From contig MVAQ01000017.1 of NCBI GenBank assembly GCA_014825775.1, forward strand, positions 62,001 through 126,000: a stretch of 64,000 bases of DNA, given 5' to 3'. This DNA is from Krasilnikovozyma curviuscula. Taxonomy: Eukaryota > Basidiomycota > Tremellomycetes > Cystofilobasidiales > Mrakiaceae. The notes beneath the pieces are model-generated. The model saw only the letters and a list, made by a program, of their open reading frames with translations. It was not told the DNA's origin and ran no database searches. This document shows positions 10,847 to 23,421 of the stretch, piece after piece (position 1 is the stretch's first letter; every line of letters begins with the position of its first letter). Position numbers and translations under genes: made by a program.

Positions 10847-11901
10847 TGTCTTCAAACTATCTACACATTCCTAGACTTTAGCAACATCCTCTAGCTACTT
10901 TTCATTTAGCCTTCTGCGTCTCGTTAGTGTTCTTACCCAATTGTATCTTAGTCTCTTTGTAGTACGCGTCAAAGTAGACTTAGCCTACCGTGGAATGAAT
11001 GATCTTTTGTTTTTACGCGGAGCAGCTTGAGCTTGGCAGGGACGACTGTTCTAATTAACTAAAGTATTCACTGTAACGTCTCAGGCTGCAGATATGTCGA
11101 AGAAAAGTTTGTTCAATGTACACAGGATCGAAGCCGAATGAGTACTATTACTTCATGATCTGTTTCCAGAAGTCCAATTGTAAGTTGTTTCATATTTGGT
11201 CGGCACCAGGAGCTACTTCCAACTGCTTCATTCCCTTTTCTTTTTAAATTGTGGGTATTGGGGGGTACTCAAAGGGATTTAAGGTATATCAGGGTTACCA
11301 GAGAGCTGTGATGTATGTATGTATGACTAGATTGGATTTTGTTGTCGCGATGAGATGTCAGTTGGTGGCTTTCAGATTAGTACTCCAAGCACACAGGCTT
11401 CATGACTTTTCGAGAAAATTTGTGCAGATTACTGTTGCAGCTTTGAATAAAAGGCATAACCGATGCTATGGACCAAGGAGACGAAGCAGATACAAACAGC
11501 TTCTAAATGGCGGGCAATTCTACATGCATCCTTTTAAATTAGAACCTCATCTATCGCCTAGTCAAAATCGGTCCAAAACATTACAGCGGTAGTAGATATA
11601 CACTGCGTTTGGCCATTGTGTGTTCCCTATGCCAATCGATCTCTCTTTCTCTCCTTCCCGTCTCTTCCTAGCTGCTGCGATCACCAAGGGTGCTCTCGCT
11701 CCAATGATATAGTGCTGAAATTTGTACCTACCGGCTGAGAAGCCCTATGCAATTAAATCTGTTGAAGATTGATCTGGAATTGCCGGAATAATTCACGATT
11801 GGCCAGACTTTGTTCTAGATTTGCACCGGAACCACGATACATCTTCGGGTTATGCATGCTATGTTATACTAGCTACTGGGTATGATAACTGCATTACGAT
11901 A
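10847..11901. other. Intergenic region containing an OPT exon remnant
   Basis: This 1 kb lies between two convergent genes (OPT on plus, TPI on minus). It holds the transporter's 3' UTR and the decayed OPT exon at 11672-11739. I saw no other coding signal, although a 113-codon plus-strand frame at 11251-11592 exists without any recognisable motif. Confidence 0.4.
11672..11739 (+). pseudogene. Decayed single-exon fragment of an OPT transporter
   Basis: This segment matches the OPT exon at about 10038-10096 (TAIAWGALAPKMFCYNCTYR) by eye over its whole length, at roughly two thirds identity with small gaps. It is preceded by a pyrimidine tract and a TAG acceptor, as expected for the intron before that exon. 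The best frame reads AAITKGALAPMI, then hits a TAG stop; the NLYLPAE remnant follows, and the donor GTGAG has become CTGAG. It looks like the last visible trace of a tandem OPT duplicate. No neighbouring OPT exons could be recognised around it. Confidence 0.55.
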
Positions 11902-13506
<1,605 letters not shown>

Positions 13507-13923
13507 TTTTGAATAAAGAGATGTATGAGTGAGTGATTGTTGGTTTCCAGGGCTGTTTCGCGAAAACCACCGTTTTGCTTCAGGCCTTCCGGCGGCAGTG
13601 GTCTTTTTCTCGAAAGCTTCTTCTTCAGCGCAGTGCATCCCTCAATACGATCAAGAGAACTTTACATCTGACTGGGATGGTTCAAGGGAGAAGAAGTTGC
13701 GAAAATACAACAAGGCGCAGTGACAAACATTTTGCTCAGGCGTAAAGATTGGTTGATGAATGAGTTTAAGGAAGAGAAGTGGATAAAACATTCATAGAGG
13801 CCAACAAGAAAACGAACTTCTACACTAGTTTCTAGAGATTCTCTTCCAATGTTTTATCGAAACAGACGTCCGCGTCTTCGATTGCCGCACCCGATCTCAA
13901 GCGCCAGCTGTGACCATTAAAGT
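13507..13923. other. TPI promoter region
   Basis: This stretch is bounded by the TPI start and the 3' end of the GPI-protein gene, both on the minus strand. On the TPI coding strand it is rich in CT tracts near the start, as in highly expressed fungal genes. No gene or distinct binding site can be supported. Confidence 0.35.
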
Positions 13924-14605
13924 CTACACCACCCAAAGAGCACCCAACACTCCCATTACACAGCTAGTCAATACAAGAGATGGGACAGCGTTAGTGAAAC
14001 CAGCGCCAGTCTTGGAGGAAGAAGCGCTGGCGCTGGTCGCAGGAGCACTCGCTCCACCAAGGACGGACGTAACATCTCCTAGGGCAGAAGAAGCTAGCCC
14101 AGTCGCAGACGCAGCTACTGCGGAGTTGGTAAGTAGCCCAGTTGCAGATGAAATGAGGGCAGCGGAATCAGAGAGGACGGACGATCTGCAATTGCAATAT
14201 TCAAAACACAAGAAGATAGTGTCAGTTACAGCTACCAAAGAACATCGTCACAGAACAGATCTAATCTGATGTACCCAAGTGAGGACGTAATTTCCTCCAA
14301 GCTGATAGAGCCAGTCAAGAGACTGGAAACATCAGCAGAGACTGATGAAGAGACAGGGGTGGCAGAGACTGTGGATAGGGTTGATACCATTGAAGTTGAG
14401 GTTGATACAAGTAAACTTGTACTTGTAATGGTAGTTTCCTGTCTTGCCTCTACTCAAGGAAAGAAAGTTTGTTAGTCTCATAAGCATAAGTCATATGGGA
14501 TGATCAAGCCTTTCTCTGAAACGCACCAAAAGAACTTGCTTCTGTAAAAGAAGGAGTCGCAAGGAAACAAGCTACAGAGAGCAGAAAAGAGGCTAGAAAC
14601 TTCAT
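13924..14605 (-). CDS. Small secreted Ser/Thr/Ala-rich protein with GPI-type tail
   Basis: Three exons on the minus strand (14527-14605, 14275-14449, 13924-14185) join in frame to 171 residues. Residues 1-24 form a clear signal peptide (MKFLASFLLSVACFLATPSF). The mature part is almost only Ser, Thr, Ala, Val and Leu, with no cysteine-rich domain. It ends in a small-residue stretch (SSSKTGAGFTN) followed by a hydrophobic tail of about 20 residues (VPSLVLTSCVMGVLGALWVV), the pattern of a GPI-anchor signal. It is probably an O-glycosylated wall or membrane surface protein. A TATA-like box lies 93 bp upstream. No family could be recognised; composition alone suggests a structural or adhesive role. 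Confidence 0.72.
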
Positions 14606-15095
14606 GTTTCAGAGGGATTGGTGGTTGTAGGGTTGGGTGTGATTAGAATAGGTAACTGGGTGGTGTGATTGTAATTCAAAATTGAGATGCAAAGGCCCTT
14701 TTATAGTATTTCTATTCGGACCTCAAAACTTGGGGTTTAGACAGCTCAGAAACATCATCAACGTCTAATCGTGTAAATGAAGTCATGTCACAGGGCTATC
14801 CTGGACACCGCCAACATAACAGGGGTTGGCTCGGGCGCAGGCTGTGACTTTTGTTTACAGCGTTTCGCAATGGTTCCCCTTTCTGACACGAGTTGAGAAA
14901 CCCAGAACAGGAATCGTTTATAAAAGAAGTTACTAGGCACCAAGGTTGTATTAGTACTACGGAATAGAAATAGTGAAAGAATTGAAATGTCAGAGAAATG
15001 CTTTGGTAATTCATCAATTTGGTTATTAGCTGGGTAGTCTTGCGAGTTCGGACACCACCTCAAACAAGCTGTTAGCTGGGCTGTAAAACATCAAG
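14606..15095. other. Shared divergent promoter region (GPI protein / SEY1)
   Basis: The 490 bp between the two start codons must hold both promoters. A TATA-like element is seen only for the minus-strand gene. Nothing else distinct is visible. Confidence 0.5.
14698..14706 (-). promoter_or_regulatory. TATA box of the GPI-protein gene
   Basis: Read on the minus strand the sequence is CTATAAAAG, about 93 bp upstream of the ATG at 14605. Its position and match to the TATA consensus make it a plausible core promoter for the small secreted-protein gene. Confidence 0.5.
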
Positions 15096-18000
15096 ATGGA
15101 TATGAACATCACCTCAGCTAGCAACATGGTATCCAATCCAGCTCCAGCCGTGGTGGAAACACTCGAAGAGGCCTCCAGCGAAGCCAAAGCTGCTCTCGAA
15201 ACTATTGGCCTGAAATTATCCACCAGTGCTTCAACTGAGCCAGTTACTGAAAGGGTTCAGATTGTAGATGAAGAGAAGAAGTTCAGGTTTGTTGAAATGT
15301 GCTGTATCTTCGAATGAAAGTCAGGCGAGCTAACGTTGACTTCTTGTTTGGTATGAACCCATAAATTCGTACTCGTTTTCAGCAAGGAACTTACTCCAGC
15401 TATATCAAGATGGGGTCTGATAGACAAAGGATTCGGGTATGATGTGGTTGCCGTCTTTGGTTCCCAGTCGACAGGAAAGAGTGAGTTTTACTCTTCACCC
15501 TGCTGTAGATGAACTCGACACGCCTAGAATGCGACATTCACCCATGTCTTGCTACTAGGTACTCTGCTGAATAGGCTGTTTGGTACGACATTCGATGTCA
15601 TGGACGAGACTCAGCGAAAACAGACTACCAAAGGTAAGCCAGCGTTCTTGATTTCTTTCTGTTTTGGAGCTCAGTGCCAACGTGTGGTTTTGTCATGCTT
15701 CATTCTAGGAATTTGGATGTGTCGAGCAAAGAACTCTCCAATCATGGTCATGGATGTGGAGGGTACAGATGGCAGAGAGCGAGGTGAAGATCAGGACTTT
15801 GAAAGGAAGTCAGCACTGTTCTCATTGGCTTCCAGTGAAGTCCTGTTGATCAACATCTGGGAACATCAAGTCGGTCTGTATCAAGGTGCTAACATGGGAC
15901 TTCTCAAGACAGTATTTGAAGTGAATCTCGGTCTCTTTGGTGTCAACCGGGGAGGGTGAGTGTCGTGCATGTTCTCTGGGAGGTTGAGTTACTGAGCCAG
16001 CTTTGTACAGAGGAACGCAAAAGACTCTTTTGATGTTCGTGATTAGAGATCATATCGGTGTTACTCCTCTGGCCAATCTAAAAGCTACTCTGTCGCAGGA
16101 CATGGATAGAATCTGGAGCAGCTTGGCGAAGGTGAGTGCGAACAGGCAATTGCTTTCAACTTTCGCTCTAACTCACACGTGTGTTCTTAACTATATACTA
16201 GCCTGAAGCACTCTCATCAGCAGCAATCTCCGACTACTTTGATCTCGACTTTACCACCCTACCGCATAAAGTTCTCATGCCTGAGAAGTTCGAGTCAGAG
16301 GTCATCGAGCTGAGGAAACGATTTGAAGATCGTTCACGACCGGACTATATCTTCAAAGCGAGCTACCACAAAAGGATTCCAGCTGACGGTGTTGCATTCT
16401 ACATGGAGGGAATCTGGGTACGCATCTTCATCTGCTCCGGAATGTTTCGTCTGGTGATTGACACTACCGCCATCGCATCTTCGTATAGGACCAAGTCCAA
16501 ACGAACAAAGACCTTGATCTTCCAACTCAACAAGAACTTTTGGCTCAATTTAGGTGTGATGAGATTGCTGCCGTTGCCATTGACATCTTCATGACCAGCA
16601 TGAAGCCACTGAAGAGACCCATTGAGACCGGAGCTTTGGTGGAAGAATTGGGAGCTAGCATGTCTTCTTGGAAGATGATTGCTGTTGGTACGTTTTGAAG
16701 TTTGACAAGGTTCACCTGTCCCACTTGCTTACGACTATGTCGTACATCTCACAGCCGCTTTCGACAAAGACGCGTCACGATACCATACTGGTGTCTACAC
16801 TCGCAAAAAAACCGACCTGGTCGCTACCATCGACACTGCTCTCTCTCCACTCTTTTTGGGATACATTAAGAACCTGCACAAGAACGTTGTAGCCTCTTTC
16901 AAAAGCAGCATACTAGCTAGTTTGAAGAAGGCGAGTTATGACTTTGGTGAGGTCGTCAAGGTTGAGCGGGCAGCCGCTGAGAAAGAGTTTGAAGACGGCG
17001 CCAAAGGTCAGTCGAATTAGTCTCTATTCCGAATCTGATCATGACTGGAGCGCTAAACGTCTTGGGCTATATTGTTACAGAGGCTTTACTTCCAGGTACC
17101 GATTGGCAATACGAGAGCGAGTTCGATACTCTCAAGGAAGATCTATCTCTGATAGGTAGCCAGCTCCGTTCAGATGAGACCCAAAAGATGGTCAATTCTA
17201 TTGAGGTAGGCTTGGCGATCCAACTAGTAGTGTCTTAGCTGTTCATTGACATAATCTCCGTTCACCAGCGAAATATTAAGAAACAACTCACAGAGCCAAT
17301 CGGACTTTACCTCAACAAACCTTCTCCGAACATGTGGGATCGTGTCCTTTCCACCTTCAAAGACACTCTCGAGCGAGCTGAGTTCACGTACCTGGCCAAA
17401 GCTAAGAGCAAGTCACCTCAATTGACTATCTTTCTCTGCTGTTCGCTAACTCCTATTTCTTTTTCTGGAAATTAGGCTTTAATTGTACTGAGGAAGAGAA
17501 CACTACATCTCTTGCTGTCTTACGCCGGCGTAGTTGGTTGGCACTCAGGACAATCATTGATTCTCAAACCGCCGACAATGTCTTGCTCGGCAAGTTGAGG
17601 ATCGCGTTTGAGGAGAAGTTCAGATACGACGAAAGCGGTGTTCCACGTGTTTGGAAACCTGAAGACGATATTGATTCTGCTTTCAAAAAAGCTAAAGATG
17701 AGGTAAACTTCTGCGACCCGCATAATCTTTGCTTCCTCGTGCCGCTGACGCGTGTTTTGTGACCCTAGACCCTCTTATTGATCCCAATCTATTCACACAT
17801 CAAACCAATCGACCCAAGTTTATCATTCGCTCTCCCATCTGACTCTGCAGAAGATGCTCTCGTGGATCCAGACGCGGAGTTTGACTTCCCGTCCTCGCTT
17901 GTAGTACTGTCAGCAACGAAGGAGGCTGACCTGGAGGTTAGCTTCAAGAGAGAAGCTGACGCTTTGTATGTCGAGGCGAAAAGGAGTATGGTTGTTAGTC

Positions 18001-18619
18001 GAGCCATGATTCCGTTATGGATTTGGGGATTGATGGGTCTGCTTGGGTAAGTACAGTTACTGCAAAATTTCCTCCGTTGGCTCGTACTGATCACCTTCTC
18101 GAACTCAATAGATTCAACGAATTCGTTACAGTGATCACCAATCCACTGTACTTCATCTCTCTGATTCTTTTAGGTGTCTCAGCGTGAGTCCATTCTTCGA
18201 TTTCTTCGTCGCGTCTTTCATGTTGAGTCATGATTCTTGTTGTAGATATGCCGTCTATGTGATGGGCTTATCAGGACCACTGCTGCAGGTGACCAACGCG
18301 TTATACAAGGAGGTTTGTACTACTTTTCTGCTGCAGGTATTGATTGTCAGAAATGCTGAGAACGACGCTTGTTCTCGACGCGACTTAGGTCAACCGGATT
18401 GCGACTGAGAAGTTGAGGGAGGCTTTTGCTGAAGTACCGCACCAGCAGTCGCACAGCAACGAAAAAGTTCCTGTTCTTGCGCAACAGAGTCAAAACAGCA
18501 GCGCTGGGGAAAGCGGACCACGAGTGAGTTACATTGCACCCCAAAACGGCGCGTTGAAAAGGCGCTAACCGCCCGTTCGGGATTCAATCATCCAGGAGGC
18601 AGAATTGTTGGAGAAATGA
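15096..18619 (+). CDS. SEY1: Sey1/atlastin-type ER membrane fusion GTPase
   Basis: The product is a dynamin-like GTPase of the Sey1/RHD3 family that fuses ER tubules. The G domain begins near residue 65 ([20 protein letters not shown]). It has the P-loop [10 protein letters not shown], the switch threonine region (RKQTTKGIWM), the G3 motif [14 protein letters not shown] and the G4 RD in FVIRDHIG. A long helical bundle follows. Near the C-terminus are two closely spaced membrane segments: [19 protein letters not shown], then a second around [20 protein letters not shown], with a short cytosolic tail ending EAELLEK. This is the usual hairpin layout. The gene has about a dozen introns, and the last exon encodes only the final seven residues and the stop. 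The first ATG in frame is used as start. Confidence 0.92.
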
Positions 18620-19215
18620 TGACATTATGAATCAGTATAGCCAGTCGAGAAATATCTAAACCTACTGAACACTAACCTCACGAAAGAAGTTGTAAAAGAA
18701 AATGGCATTTGAGTTTACCTGGCGCAAAAAGTTGACGCGACGATCGCATTGGGCAAGTGGACAAATTTAGGACCCTCGAAACGTCCTGGCGTTCCTGCCC
18801 AAGCTCTCAACCAATACCCACTTCTTGTAAAACCCAACCCACCACAGCTGAAAGGTGAAAGTCAACGGTGCAGGGTGAGTCCCTCATGCAGTTCTCTGCC
18901 CTTTGACTCACTGGAGAGCTGAAATTTCTGTTGTCACGACCGCAGCCACCTGGACGCGAACGAATCGAACGAACGAACGACCCTCAGGCTCTCTATTCCT
19001 TTCTTACACACTACTTGCCGGTGAGTAGAATCATGGTGCTTCACTTGGAGGAGTGTATTGCTTGTATCTGACCTTTGCTCTCCTGTCTTGGGGATCGATT
19101 CCCCTTTCACACAGACCACCGCTCGAGCCTTGCCCTCTTTTTTCGAACCAAAAGCAGCCCTTCTCTTAGCCACACCACGACTCCTTAGTAAACCACCATC
19201 ATTTCAGAAGTCAGC
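18620..19215. other. Leader and promoter of the coiled-coil protein gene
   Basis: No gene is supported here. A leader intron is likely, from the GTGAGT donor at 19021 to the CAG at 19205-19207, eight bases before the ATG at 19216. A short run of CGAA/AACG units lies at about 18956-18981. Confidence 0.4.
18956..18981. repeat. Short (CGAA)n tandem repeat
   Basis: The stretch is made of about six CGAA-type units with one interruption. It lies in the promoter or leader of the downstream gene and is probably a simple-sequence repeat with no coding role. Confidence 0.5.
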
Positions 19216-22200
19216 ATGTCCAGCAAAAGCAATAGTGATACGGTAGCATCCGTCTCAACCGCCCACAAATCCTCGATTAGCGCAGAGGAGAGGACGAAGA
19301 AAGAAATGCTCGATGCAGCTAGGAAAAAGGTAAGAGTCGCATTTTGATTCTGAGGCATAGACGTCTAAGTTCTTATGTCATTTGTATGACTTTTGTAATT
19401 GATTTTGTTGTGTGAACTTTTAGCTGAAATCTTACCGAAAGAAGACGGCGTCAAAACATCGGTCTCGCAGTTCTATCACCTCGTCCTCCTCTGTATCATC
19501 CTCAGCCCAATCAATATCATCTTCCTCCTTCTCGCCTGCCAACAAAATCCCTCGATCTGTTTCAGGGACGTCCATCACTTCCAACAGCTCTAGTCCAGCT
19601 TCTCGTGTTCACAAACGTGGCACCTCTTCAACCTCTTCAATCAAGTCAGTCACCCAGCATGCCCGCAAAGGCTCGTTGTCAGCGTTAGGTCATACTAGAG
19701 TGGCTAGCCATACGAGGAAGAACAGTATTCTGGGGCTCGGTGTTGAGACGGTAGAACAGGTTGAGAGATTCGAGCGACCCGCACGCCCAGTATCTTTGAT
19801 GGCGCCTCCGAAATCAACAACCTTCATTTCAGCCCCTCAACCACGCCGACCACCTTCGATGCATTCCTTCCATTTTCCACCACTCTCTGCTTCATCTTCA
19901 GCTGGCGCATCACCCTCGACGTCTTGCATCAGCTCACCAGCCTCTTCTCTCCTCACTAACTTGCCCTCGCCTGCTCTGCCAGCCCGACCTTCTTCAGTGA
20001 ACGGCCATAGGCACCGTCGGTCACTGTCTGTATCCACGAAGAGGGAATCTTTCGACATCATGATCTTACCGCCGGATTCCAAGGATGAAGAGGATGGAAA
20101 AGAGGACATCAATGAGGTTCGCAGGAGGGCGTTAGAGAGTTTGGAAGGGCGCGGAAAAGGAAACATGGGTGTTGGATTGGGTATTGGATCCAGCTCCAGT
20201 CACCGATTGAGTACTAAAGGTGACCAGCTGATTCTTCCTGACTTGAATGATGACAATGCGCCATCGATGCTGGACAGTAAGTATATCACCTCGATCATAC
20301 CCTTCTAGCATTCATCACTAACCCTCTATTTAAAACCTTCACTCCTTTTTTTTAGCCTTGGTTGCTTCACCTCGCCCGTCATCACGCTCAAATCTAACCA
20401 AGCGAGACTCGTTCGGTAAACTGCTTCCAAATTCGGTTTTGCTCTCACTGCAATCAGTTGGAGATCAATCGCCGTTGTTGGGTCTTCCGTTAACTTCACC
20501 TAGGGTGACTGGTGAGCCTGCTGGTCTCATTGGTATCTTGGAAGAGGAGGAAGAGGATGAATACACTCATGAGAAGAAGAGAAGTAGTGGTTCATCCAAA
20601 GGCTCCAAGACGCCTCCAAGGGCCTCATTGGAAGAACAGAGAAAGATGAAAAGCTTTAGTTTCGGGAAGCCGTTGGCTGAGTTATCTACACCACCGACAG
20701 ACAGGGAGGGAGGCAGGATCAAATCGTTCTGCTTTCCAACGTCAGATTCTCCCATCCAGCCATCTCCTACGTCAACAACAACACCACCACCATCCTCCGC
20801 CTCTTCAACTACTCCTGTATCTTCGTCCCGCCGACCATTGAGACCTCTCACCCTCAAAAGCGGTTCGCAATCCGCACCAACTGCTTCTGGTCGCCGACCT
20901 CTCTCCCTCAGCCTTGCTTCTTCCACGTCCACCCCACCACACACTTCAATAGGTTCCATTGCTAGTCAATCTTCGCAGTCCTCATCCAGCTTCTCTTCAA
21001 GTCCAACTGAGTCTTTGTTCGCTTCACGATATGCTGGACTAGGCCGAGGAAGACCCTCCCTGTCCTCCTCCTCAACTGCATCTCCGGCTGGTGGGTCGTC
21101 ACCTATGACGCCTTTGGCTCTTCAGCTTGGAGATGAGAAGCGCAGATCTTCGATATCTTACAAGAAAACTAGTGGTTCCGACGCCATGACTTCCTCAGAT
21201 CGAACGAGGTCCATTGCTGCTTGTCCTCCGCGGAGGTTGAGCACCAGGAGCAATACCAGCTCTTTCAGTTCCAACGGTATGATTTCTCCTGAGATGAAAA
21301 TGGAACCACTCGGAAATGGAAGAGTGCTAACTGAGGTTGGAGAGGAAGATGAGGCTGATGGCCAAGGTGACGAAGACAAAGAAACCACAGTATTCTCTGC
21401 TCAGCAACAACAATCTCTCGAAAGGAAAGTGACTCCTTCTTCCATCTCCATGGTCATGGGGCGAAGTACTTCTTCGACATCATCACACCCACCCTTCTCT
21501 TTCGCTCGTCACAGAACGTTGCTGGCCTCTACTTCTTCACCCGAAGAGTCAGAGTTCCCATCACCTCCATCCCCAGACAATCTTCTAGTGGAGAGGCTAC
21601 GCCACGCTGAATCGGAAAGGGATAGTCTGCTGGAGGATGTTGAAGGCTGGAGAGAGAGAATCTCTGGTCTCGAGGAGACTTTAAGAGATGAAAGGAAAGC
21701 TAGTGGAGTTGAGAGGGATCTTGCTAGAGAACGAATCAGGAAACGTAAGTTCACTGTTAACCTCTACATCCCACTGCCCAGCTGAGCTCAATTTGTCCTT
21801 GCACTCAGTTGGAGATCGTGTCACTTCGCTGGCCAACACCAATGCTTCTTCCCAAGCATCTTTTAATCAAGTCGCTGCTCAAGAGCGTCTCGTTTCTGAG
21901 ATGAGGGACCAGATCTTTGCGCTTGCCAGCTCCTTGGCACGCGCTGAAGAAGCTCGTAAAGCCGTTGAAGATGCCCTTCGAGAGGAGAAGGACTCGCGTG
22001 AAATTGAGATTGAACGTCGTGTCAGCGAGATGGTCGCATCTCGTCTTCTCGAAATGGAAAAGACAACTAGACTTCCAACCCCACCTTCACCTAATCACCC
22101 ATCCCCACCATTCATTCAACAGCCTTTCTCCAAGAGCAACTTCTCAACGTCATCTTCCAATTCGGCGTTCTCTGGATTCTCTTTCGGTGGTAACGCCATG

Positions 22201-23421
22201 TCAAGAACTCAGTCAGGAACGAGCTCATACGGTTCTGTGACCGATATCGAAGAAGTTGACGAGTCTGAGGGAACCAAGCAGTTTGGCTGGACTTCCAGGA
22301 CTTCGGTCGATATGAGGGACTTTGGTATCGTCGCCATGCCCGGGTTGGAGAGCTTGGTGGAAGAGGATGAGGACGAAGAAGGCAACGAGAGTTCCGACGC
22401 TTCCCTCCATCAAAACGACTCAAAGATTGAAGATGCTCTGCTGAACTCTTCTTTTGGAAGTACAGAGGAGATGTATGCCAAAAAATCCTACATTGACGAA
22501 CCTCCGGTCGCTATCGTCTCTCCACCTTCACCAGTCGACGATGCCAAAACTCCTCTGGCTCTTGCCGGTCCATCGACCATCAATCACCCCAAAAGAGCGT
22601 CTCTGCAACGTACTTGGAGATTCCCGGAAGGTCCAGTCCTCAACCCAGTCATCGAAGATTTCAAATCATCGCTGATACTCGATGCGGAGGAGGAAGAAGT
22701 TGTGCCGTTCGGTGCATGGATTGTTCCAAAAACACCAGAGGTTTCTGAGTTCTCAACCTTCACGGACGCAAATGGTGTTGTACAGAACGTTGCTAAATCT
22801 CCAATCTCACCTCAATTCCCACAAGGATTTAGTACGTACAGCGCGGGCGGCCCAGGAGCGTCCGTTTCGTCACTCCTACCTCGAGCGTTCTCTCAGACGC
22901 ACACTCCAGCGGCCAAAACAACTCCACCCGTCTCACGATCTGCTAGCTACAACGTTTCCATCTCATCCAGCTCTACAGCTGCACCATCTATTGCACCATC
23001 TACCTCATCCATCGCTTCTCGCCTATCATTCACCAGTATGGCTTCCACTCTAGGACAATTCGTCTTCACTGGACCAAGCAACGTTGGACCAGCTGCGCTA
23101 TGCAAACTCGACAAGGAGTACGAAGACGACGACGACCGTATGTCCATGGGGCAAAGCAGTGGTCAGTGGGTAGTGCGAAGTCATTCGGTTGATTCGATGG
23201 AAGGTGGATTCTCAGCAGGCCACCGCAACCAGTGGTCAATCACAAAATCGCCTCCAGTCAACGCTTCCAAGGCGCTGTTACCCTCTGGATCTCGCCCCAA
23301 ATCATTCGTCGAAGCCAAAGACCAACTCAAAGCTGGCAGTGGTGCGATGAGCAGTCCTCTGTGGAAATTAGACTTCAGAGGGACGTGTGGCCACTGTTCC
23401 TCTCAAGTGATAGAGCTTTAA
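19216..23421 (+). CDS. Large Ser-rich protein with central coiled coil, function unknown
   Basis: Four exons (19216-19329, 19424-20276, 20356-21744, 21809-23421) join in frame to 1322 residues. I do not recognise the family. The first 700 residues are Ser/Thr/Pro rich with basic patches. Segments that look less random are PARPVSLMAPPKSTTFISAP (about residue 172), KRDSFGKLLPNSVLLSLQSV (about 337) and FSFGKPLAELSTPPTD. Residues about 720-880 are charged and heptad-like (ERLRHAESERDSLLEDVEGW, then SEMRDQIFALASSLARAEEA), indicating a coiled coil. The C-terminal 450 residues return to Ser/Pro/acidic composition, with a SLQRTWRFPEGP motif. It could be a cell-polarity or cytoskeletal scaffold, but this is inferred only from the mix of disorder and coiled coil. 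Confidence 0.82.
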
